From: Bacillota bacterium | Lineage (GTDB): Bacteria > Bacillota > Clostridia > Lachnospirales > Lachnospiraceae | Length of the DNA stretch: 64,000 bases | Reading direction: 5' to 3' | Assembly: GCA_023415055.1 (NCBI GenBank) | Contig: JAEZLZ010000125.1 | Location: 1 to 64,000, forward strand | Notes under the pieces: generated by a model | The model's database searches: none | The model's input: only the letters and a program-made list of their open reading frames with translations | Told to the model about the DNA's origin: nothing | Shown here: positions 58,540 through 64,000 of the stretch, piece after piece | Position numbering within the stretch: position 1 is the stretch's first letter | How the letters are laid out: the number at the start of each line of letters is the position of its first letter | Program-made: the position numbers and the translations under genes

Positions 58540-59373
58540 ATGAAACACTTTTTGGCACTATTTTTATGCGTTATACTATGTATGGGGATGCTGTCCGGCT
58601 GCAGCACGAAGAAAGAAGAAAAAACAGAGCTGCAGGTATTTATTGCAGCAAGCCTGAAAACGGTTATGACTGAGATTGTGGAGGTCTATCAGAAGGATCA
58701 TCCTAATGTATCGATCATCTTGAATGCGGACAGCTCAGGTAAACTGTTGACTCAGATCGAGGAAGGCTATGCTTGTGATATCTTTTTCTCTGCGGCGCAG
58801 AAGCAGATGGATCAGCTGGAAGCAGATGGTCTTGTGGTAGACGGGAGCAGAAAGAATGTTGTTAATAACCAGCTGGTGGTGCTTACCGGTAAGGATAGCA
58901 AGACAAAGGTCACCGGATTGGAGGATCTAAGTAATGCCTCCAGTATCGCAATGGCTGATGGCAGTGTTCCGGCAGGACGTTATACCAGACAAGCATTAAC
59001 AAAGCTTGGAATTCTTCCGGAAAGTGAAGATGTATCCAAGGTCACAACGCAGGAATTATCAGCCGCTCTGGGAGGAGTAGAGATCAGTGAGCAGGGCAAC
59101 GTAAGTAAGGTACTGATCGCGGTTGCTGAAGGCTCTTGTGAGGTTGGAACCACCTATTATTCCGATACCTACGGTTATGAGGATAAGGTAGAGATTCTGC
59201 AGACAGTGAGCTATGACCTTACCGGCAATATCATCTATCCGGTCTGCCGTGTCATCAATAAAGAAGCTTCCCTGACACAAAATAGGGCGGCAGATGAGTT
59301 CCACCAATTTATTATATCAGATACAGCCAGAGAGATTTTTGGACAGTATTATTTTGACACCGATGTGGAGTAG
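58540..59373 (+). CDS. modA: Molybdate-binding lipoprotein ModA
   Basis: This is the substrate-binding subunit of the molybdate ABC importer. The 277-residue precursor has a lipobox MLSGCSTK (Cys near 22). The mature part has LQVFIAASLKTVMTEIVEVY, DSSGKLLTQIEEGYACDIFFSA and SVPAGRYTRQALTKLG. The oxyanion-binding residues cannot be verified here, so tungstate is also possible. ATG 58540 follows AAGGGGGGA. modB follows after 120 bases, without a clear terminator between. Confidence 0.94.
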   Translation: MKHFLALFLCVILCMGMLSGCSTKKEEKTELQVFIAASLKTVMTEIVEVYQKDHPNVSIILNADSSGKLLTQIEEGYACDIFFSAAQKQMDQLEADGLVVDGSRKNVVNNQLVVLTGKDSKTKVTGLEDLSNASSIAMADGSVPAGRYTRQALTKLGILPESEDVSKVTTQELSAALGGVEISEQGNVSKVLIAVAEGSCEVGTTYYSDTYGYEDKVEILQTVSYDLTGNIIYPVCRVINKEASLTQNRAADEFHQFIISDTAREIFGQYYFDTDVE

Positions 59374-59493
59374 TTCGTTATATGACAGGTAGGGTGAAAC
59401 ATAATCCCGGTATATAAAGTAGGGATACATAGGTAAGATATAAATATAGTCTGGACAGATAAAGTAAGGTCCAATGATAGCTAAGAGGAAGGA

Positions 59494-60207
59494 GTGAGCA
59501 GTATCGAAAGAGTAATTCAATTATTGCAGGAGCTGGACTTTAGTCCCTTGTTTATCTCCTTAAAGACAGGCATAGTAGCAACGATCATCTCCTTCTTCCT
59601 TGGAATCTATGCGGCCAGAAAGGTCTTGAACGCCGGTCCGAAGGGGAAGGCGATAGCGGACGGATTCTTAACACTGACCTTGGTTCTTCCTCCCACAGTG
59701 GTTGGCTTTATTCTTCTATTGATCTTTAGCCTTCGACGGCCAGTCGGCTCCTTTCTGTATGGAACCTTTGATATAAAAGTGGTTCAGAGCTGGCTTGGTT
59801 GCATCATCGCAGCCACAGTCATTGCCTTTCCGCTGATGTACCGGAATGCAAGAGCTGCCTTTGAGCAGGTGGATGTGAATCTAATCTATGCAGCAAGAAC
59901 CCTTGGAATGTCCGAATGGAAAGTGTTCTGGAAGGTTGTGATGCCGTCTGCCGGACCGGGGATTGCCTCGGGAACAATACTCACCTTTGCCAGGGCCCTT
60001 GGGGAATACGGAGCAACCTCTATGTTAGCCGGTAATATCCCCGGAAAGACAGGCACCATATCTCAGAGGATTGCCATGGTCATTCAGGACGGAGATTATG
60101 TCACGGCAGGCTTTTGGGTGGTGGTAATCAGTGTTATTGCCTTTGCAATCATTGTATCTATGAATCTGATTGCTGCGAGGAATATAAAAAATACGAAGCG
60201 ATGGTAG
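59494..60207 (+). CDS. modB: Molybdate ABC transporter permease ModB
   Basis: This 237-residue permease has about five membrane segments, starting PLFISLKTGIVATIISFFLG. Signatures are LTLVLPPTVVGFILLLIF, the EAA loop AARTLGMSEWKVFWKVVMPSAGPG and GTILTFARALGEYGATSMLAGNIPG (two halves near 158-182), typical of ModB. The start is GTG 59494, with AGAGGAAGGA close to the codon. modC begins five bases after its stop, so ModB and ModC are coupled. Confidence 0.95.
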   Translation: MSSIERVIQLLQELDFSPLFISLKTGIVATIISFFLGIYAARKVLNAGPKGKAIADGFLTLTLVLPPTVVGFILLLIFSLRRPVGSFLYGTFDIKVVQSWLGCIIAATVIAFPLMYRNARAAFEQVDVNLIYAARTLGMSEWKVFWKVVMPSAGPGIASGTILTFARALGEYGATSMLAGNIPGKTGTISQRIAMVIQDGDYVTAGFWVVVISVIAFAIIVSMNLIAARNIKNTKRW

Positions 60208-60212
60208 AAGGT

Positions 60213-61268
60213 ATGTCATTAGAGGTAGCGATCAAAAAGAAGCTTTCCGGATTTACGTTGGAAGTAGAATTGAAGAATGCAAATCAAAGAATCGGTATTC
60301 TGGGTGCTTCCGGAGCCGGTAAAAGCCTGACGCTAAAGTGTATCGCAGGAATCGAGAAGCCGGATCAGGGTAGAATCCTGCTGGATGGCAGGGTGCTCTT
60401 TGATTCGGAGAAAAGGATCAATCTATCCCCACAACAACGCAGCGTCGGGTACTTGTTCCAAAACTATGCTCTTTTTCCAACGATGACGGTGGAGGAGAAT
60501 ATCGGAATTGCCATTCGCGAATCAAAAGAAGTAAAACGGCAGATGGTAGCTCAAAAGATGCGAGAATATCGATTGGAAGGCTTGAGGTCACGTTATCCGT
60601 CTGAATTATCCGGCGGACAGCAGCAACGAGTCGCTCTGGCTCGAATGCTAGTCAGCAATCCTAAGATGATTATGTTAGATGAACCATTTTCTTCCCTGGA
60701 CAGTTATCTGAAGGAGTTATTGCAGCAACAGCTGATCGATACCCTAGCCGATTATCAGGGAGATGTTCTTATGGTCACCCATAGTCAGGAGGAGGCTTAT
60801 CGTTTCTGCGAGAAGCTTCTGATCCTCCATAACGGGAGAAGCATCATGACCGGGGATACCAAGGAGCTGTTTGAGCATCCGATAAAAAAGGAAGCGGCGA
60901 GATTAACAGGCTGTAAAAATATTTCGGCAGTGCGAAGACTTGACCAATATACACTCGAAGCAGTCGATTGGGGAATCCACCTGACTCTGCAGCACGAGAT
61001 CCCGGATTCTATACGTTATGTGGGGGTTCATGCCCTGGACTTCGTTCCCTTCTGGGAACAGCCTGAGAAGAACTTTATTCCATTTACACTGGCAGGACAA
61101 GGAAGTCTGCCAATGGAAGAGCATTTCTTTATCCGCTCGCTTAATTCAGACTCGGAGGAAAATATAAGTTGGTTTATCCGTATAGACCGAATGGAGGAAT
61201 TTGCGAAAAAAGGTTTACCGGGTTATCTTTATCTTCCGGAAGAGAAGCTCCAATTATTGGAGGAATAA
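60213..61268 (+). CDS. modC: Molybdate ABC transporter ATPase ModC
   Basis: This 351-residue ATPase has Walker A GASGAGKSLTLK (about 32-43), Q loop GYLFQNYALFPTMTVEENI, signature LSGGQQQRVALARML, Walker B MIMLDEPFSSLD and switch His in VLMVTHSQEEAY. A C-terminal regulatory part (about 240-351) includes KNISAVRRLDQYTLEAVDW and is shorter than in typical ModC. ATG 60213 gives MSLEVAIKKKLSGF; ATG 60201 in the end of modB is an alternative. The island ends here at a long hairpin. Confidence 0.93.
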   Translation: MSLEVAIKKKLSGFTLEVELKNANQRIGILGASGAGKSLTLKCIAGIEKPDQGRILLDGRVLFDSEKRINLSPQQRSVGYLFQNYALFPTMTVEENIGIAIRESKEVKRQMVAQKMREYRLEGLRSRYPSELSGGQQQRVALARMLVSNPKMIMLDEPFSSLDSYLKELLQQQLIDTLADYQGDVLMVTHSQEEAYRFCEKLLILHNGRSIMTGDTKELFEHPIKKEAARLTGCKNISAVRRLDQYTLEAVDWGIHLTLQHEIPDSIRYVGVHALDFVPFWEQPEKNFIPFTLAGQGSLPMEEHFFIRSLNSDSEENISWFIRIDRMEEFAKKGLPGYLYLPEEKLQLLEE

Positions 61269-61280
61269 CCATAATAAATC

Positions 61281-61377
61281 AGCCCACAATGGTGATGGTA
61301 TACTACCCTATATAGGATATTGAAATATAACAATTCCTGTATAGAGACAGCATATCATTACCTTGTGGGCTTTTTTG
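61281..61377 (+). terminator. Long two-part hairpin ending the modABC transcript
   Basis: GCCCACAA pairs with TTGTGGGC at the base. The stem continues through GGTGATGGTAT / ATATCATTACC with G-T pairs and one bulge, and an upper stem CTATATAGGA / TCCTGTATAG tops the structure. Six T follow. At about 90 nt it is much longer than a standard terminator. Confidence 0.75.
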
Positions 61378-61468
61378 TTAACTCAGCACTTTCATTGACT
61401 TTTGGCACTCGAATCTTATAAATTAAGTTCTGATTTCTTAAATAAAGTATGTTTGATACAATAACAAA

Positions 61469-61654
61469 CTATCTGGTAAATTTCTCAATCTCGCTTTCCT
61501 TTCGTTTGGACGTCCCGTCACCGATATCTACAAACTTAGGGTTTTTGGCAAGATCAATGGAATCGGTAGTTCTGGTGAAATGCTCATCATAAGACATAGA
61601 ATTCATTTTTTTAATTATTTTTTTGGAAGAACCTTTATCCTCTTTTTTAAACAT
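61469..61654 (-). CDS. Small hypothetical protein (61 residues)
   Basis: I do not recognise this protein. It begins MFKKEDKGSSKKIIKKMNSM and ends SKRKESEIEKFTR, with a central acidic part SIDLAKNPKFVDIGDGTSK. It is charged and hydrophilic, with no membrane segment. ATG 61654 on the minus strand has GGAGGTGG at 5-6 bases; a GTG three codons upstream overlaps that site. It lies alone, opposite in direction to its neighbours. Confidence 0.5.
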   Translation of the reverse strand: MFKKEDKGSSKKIIKKMNSMSYDEHFTRTTDSIDLAKNPKFVDIGDGTSKRKESEIEKFTR

Positions 61655-61856
61655 ATTAACCACCTCCGTATTATCAATATATCACTTTTTTTATTTTGTT
61701 TCAATACTACCCAGTCTATGCAGAAGCAGGAAATATTGTTATTTTTTTGTAAAATAGTATACGTAAACAATGGATGCCTAGAACCGAATATGAATAGATT
61801 ATACTCATTTGTGAAATGATGTAAGCAGAAGACCAATCGAAAGGAAGTAATACATT

Positions 61857-62108
61857 ATGCAATTCCATCATTATCGATGCCCTATCTGCAACCATACCGA
61901 TCTGACCTTGCGATATGAGGCAAGCTATGTTTATTCCTATGTACTTGATGAGGACGCACCGGGTCATAAGAATACAGAGGAGTTTTTATCCTTTTTATAT
62001 GATAAACGCGAGCAGACAAGTTCAAGAACCTTTATTGAGTGTAACGGGTGTGGAACGCAGTATCCGTATCCGTTTATCAACGGGGTTTTAGAGGCTGCAA
62101 AAGAATGA
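61857..62108 (+). CDS. Small zinc-ribbon-like protein (83 residues)
   Basis: This protein has two Cys pairs, CPICNHTD at residues 8-11 and CNGCGTQYP at about 62-65, arranged as a zinc ribbon. Between them lies a helical/aromatic segment YVYSYVLDEDAPGHKNTEEFLSF. It is soluble, with unknown function; DNA- or protein-binding is plausible for such ribbons. ATG 61857 follows GAAAGGAAGTAAT. No operon partner is seen. Confidence 0.7.
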   Translation: MQFHHYRCPICNHTDLTLRYEASYVYSYVLDEDAPGHKNTEEFLSFLYDKREQTSSRTFIECNGCGTQYPYPFINGVLEAAKE

Positions 62109-62214
62109 GTCCTCAGTTATAATTTACTTCTAATGAAATTATTTTACAACTGTGTTATACTTGCCATAGAAAACAGTATCTGATGAGATCAGAAATCACT
62201 TGGGGAGGATGCAC

Positions 62215-63039
62215 ATGAATATAAAGAAGCTGGTAGGAGCATTATTACTGATTAATCTGCTCCAGTTTTTTGTTGGACTTATACTGATTGTGACATTGGG
62301 GGAAACGATTATTCATGAAATCAGTATCTATATGTATCTGTCCATTGGTTTGATGCTGTTTGGCAGCCTGATTACAATTATTGGATTATACTTTGCTATC
62401 CGTTATAAAAACGATAATATGACGGAATCAATTCAAAATCTTGAGGAGCTGAATACGAAGCTTAGAGAACAAAGACATGATTATCTGAATCATTTTCAAG
62501 TCATCTACGGACTGATGGAACTAGGAGAATACGAGGAAGCGAAGAACTATATTGATCCGGTCTTTAAGGATCTCATGAAGGTCAGTAAGGCACTTAAGAC
62601 AGCGCAGCCTGCGGTCAATGCATTGCTACAGGCCAAGATCAGTGCAGCGGAGCAAAAGAACATAGATCTGTATCTGGAGGTACGCTCAGAGCTTAAGAAA
62701 TTACCACTGGAGGCTTGGAATCTCTGTAAGGTGTTAGCCAATATTATCGATAATGGAATCACAGCCTTATCAGAGGTCGAGCACGAACGCAGTATTCACC
62801 TTGAGATTGGCGAGGATAAGGATAACTATACTTTTCTAGTTTATAACAATGGTCCGCGGATTCCGGAGAGTACCTTAGATAATATCTTTAAACAAGGCTT
62901 TTCCACCAAGAAGGAGGAGGAGCATGGGATGGGATTATTTATTGTGGCGAAGATCATCCGAGAAGCAGGAGGAACGATCTCTGTATCCTCGGACCCAGAT
63001 AAAACAAGCTTTTTATTTACCCTGCCGAAGGTAGGGTAA
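62215..63039 (+). CDS. Orphan sensor histidine kinase, Spo0B/CitA (GHKL) type
   Basis: This 274-residue kinase has two N-terminal membrane segments (LVGALLLINLLQFFVGLILIV and MYLSIGLMLFGSLITIIGLYFA). The loop between them is very short, so little extracytoplasmic sensing is likely. The Spo0B-like dimerisation helix is EELNTKLREQRHDYLNHFQV with phospho-His in RHDYLNH. The GHKL ATPase has LANIIDNGITAL (N box) and GMGLFIVAKII (G box). No response regulator lies next to it. ATG 62215 follows TTGGGGAGGATGC. Confidence 0.85.
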   Translation: MNIKKLVGALLLINLLQFFVGLILIVTLGETIIHEISIYMYLSIGLMLFGSLITIIGLYFAIRYKNDNMTESIQNLEELNTKLREQRHDYLNHFQVIYGLMELGEYEEAKNYIDPVFKDLMKVSKALKTAQPAVNALLQAKISAAEQKNIDLYLEVRSELKKLPLEAWNLCKVLANIIDNGITALSEVEHERSIHLEIGEDKDNYTFLVYNNGPRIPESTLDNIFKQGFSTKKEEEHGMGLFIVAKIIREAGGTISVSSDPDKTSFLFTLPKVG

Positions 63040-63263
63040 TGCACTACTAATAGCTGGGAAATAATCGCCGACAGGCTGTTTCAGGATGGATTAAGCAAAA
63101 GCCATGGCAGGGAGCTGATATTTTAAAAGCCGATTATGACATTACATCACTTCGAATGTATAAGTTAATGAATATGTATTTTCTTTTTTTGAATTTGTTG
63201 TATAGTAAGAATTAGATAGAAGGCAAAGATCTTCAAAAATTCTTGTAGGAAAGGAGAATTCAT

Positions 63264-63758
63264 ATGTTCGGTGAGATGGGTGTTACATTAATCATAGCGA
63301 TTATTCTTTTTATCGCAGGCTTTATCTTATTGGGAATCGAGATGGTGATACCGGGCTTTTCTGTTCCGGGAGTATCCGGAATTATATGTCTGGTGATAGC
63401 GATTTTCCTGGTTTCGGATTCCTTCATCGAGGGGGCTGTCATAGCTCTGATCATCCTTGCACTGTTGGGCATTATGTTTGCAATAATATTAGGACTATTG
63501 TCAAAGGCAAAATTAAAATCGCCTATAATACTGAAGGATGAGCAGAACAAGGAAAAAGGCTTCATCAGTTCCAATGACCTGAAGTATCTGCTCGGTAAGC
63601 AAGGAATCGCAATTACGGATCTGAGACCAAGCGGTACCGCTAATTTTGACGGAATTGATTTTGATGTTATTTCCGAAGGAAAATATATCTCAAAGGATAC
63701 CAGGCTAGTAATTTATAAGGTACAAGGCTCGAAACTGATTGTGAAACAGCTAAATTAA
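63264..63758 (+). CDS. NfeD-like membrane protein
   Basis: This 164-residue protein has hydrophobic segments TLIIAIILFIAGFILLGIEM and IICLVIAIFLVSDSFIEGAV with ALIILALLGIMFAIILGLL. The family motif PGFSVPGVSGI lies between the first two. A C-terminal soluble OB-fold domain follows (about 110-164, LGKQGIAITDLRPSGTANFDG, typical of NfeD). It partners with flotillin-type proteins in membrane microdomains, and floA follows directly. ATG 63264 is behind AAAGGAGAATTC. Confidence 0.9.
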   Translation: MFGEMGVTLIIAIILFIAGFILLGIEMVIPGFSVPGVSGIICLVIAIFLVSDSFIEGAVIALIILALLGIMFAIILGLLSKAKLKSPIILKDEQNKEKGFISSNDLKYLLGKQGIAITDLRPSGTANFDGIDFDVISEGKYISKDTRLVIYKVQGSKLIVKQLN

Positions 63759-63845
63759 GAATACAAATGCATGAGAAATGATTTACCAAGCAAGATTTTT
63801 ACTCTGTAACTATAAAAATAACTACATAGAAAGAAGGATTTGATT

Positions 63846-64000
63846 ATGCCAGAAACCATTGGATTAATTATTTTAATCGGTATCATTAGCTTATTAATTG
63901 TATTATTTTTCACCTTTGTACCGGTGGGTTTATGGATCAGCTCCCTTGCTGCGAATGTCAAGGTCAGCATATTTAACCTGATCGGTATGCGTCTGAGAAG
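63846..64000 (+). CDS. floA: Flotillin-like protein FloA, N-terminal part
   Basis: The 51 codons present begin MPETIGLIILIGIISLLIVL, a membrane-associating segment, followed by FVPVGLWISSLAANVKVSIF and NLIGMRLRR. This resembles the FloA (YqfA) N-terminus, with the family FVPVGLWI and RLRR elements. Its place directly after an NfeD gene supports this. The gene runs out of the window. ATG 63846 follows AAGAAGGATTTG. Confidence 0.85.
   Translation, partial: MPETIGLIILIGIISLLIVLFFTFVPVGLWISSLAANVKVSIFNLIGMRLR

Noticed and set aside
1..64000. CRISPR arrays or rRNA genes
   Set aside because: No regularly spaced identical repeats and no rRNA-like sequence were seen. Only two complete tRNAs are present.

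Overview
The window looks like a piece of a low-to-moderate GC Firmicutes chromosome, most probably a Lachnospiraceae (Clostridium phytofermentans-like) anaerobe. The reasons are the gene order yidC-jag-mnmE-mnmG-rsmG-parA-parB that flanks oriC in Firmicutes, AGGAGG ribosome binding sites, a fermentative AdhE under two Rex-like operators, a DUF3881-type protein and exact parS sites. No dnaA is present, so oriC should lie a few kb to the left. Most genes point right, as expected for a leading strand running away from the origin.

Region 1 (1-11.7 kb) is the origin-proximal block: the end of yidC, jag, mnmE, mnmG, rsmG, a GNAT acetyltransferase and a DegSU-like two-component pair. A 1.3 kb AT-rich gene-free stretch follows. 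It carries two exact and two one-mismatch parS sites inside decayed tandem repeats, with a further exact parS inside parB. parA, parB and a DUF4446 protein come next.

Region 2 (11.7-29.3 kb) holds adhE (minus strand), an HD-GYP protein, a CBM9-like protein, a DUF3881-like protein, tRNA-Arg(CCT) and a complete phosphate regulon: pstSCAB, phoU and a PhoP/PhoR-type pair, behind a triple 11-bp-phased Pho-box-like repeat. It ends with an unknown membrane-anchored acidic protein, a D,D-carboxypeptidase, trmB, a 47-residue ORF and trxA.

Region 3 (29.5-40.5 kb) is accessory. The part of tRNA-Lys(CTT) from its anticodon loop onward is repeated 2,360 bp downstream together with a 132-nt, highly base-paired element, so there are two copies of a candidate structured RNA. 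Between them lies a DUF362/ferredoxin gene. Then come a MacB-like ABC exporter, a truncated beta-helix protein and an IS200-like element whose tnpA is split by a group II intron and also frameshifted.

Region 4 (40.5-48.5 kb) is a MurNAc catabolism cluster (RpiR-type regulator, a remnant of a sugar ABC permease, murQ, a BadF-type amino-sugar kinase and a NamZ-like DUF1343 protein), followed by a GreA-family factor, an MFS transporter and a tocopherol-cyclase-like gene that appears to start at ATT.

Region 5 (48.6-61.4 kb) is one long selenium/molybdenum island. It holds a degenerate MocA-like domain fused to a ModE-type HTH, remnants of a TudS-like/ECF pair, selD, yedF, yqeB, a DUF3343 gene, yqeC, xdhC, a MoeA-like gene, moaC, a MOSC gene, mogA, moaA and modABC. 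This is the accessory set known for selenium-dependent molybdenum hydroxylases, but the hydroxylase itself is not in the window. The last genes are two small unknowns, an orphan Spo0B-type histidine kinase, nfeD and the start of floA.

The most interesting unexplained signals are the duplicated structured RNA at tRNA-Lys, the repeat-embedded parS array, the pseudoenzyme-HTH fusion, the ATT start and a FliM-like tail motif on an unknown membrane protein. All calls come from reading the sequence; no database search or folding program was run.
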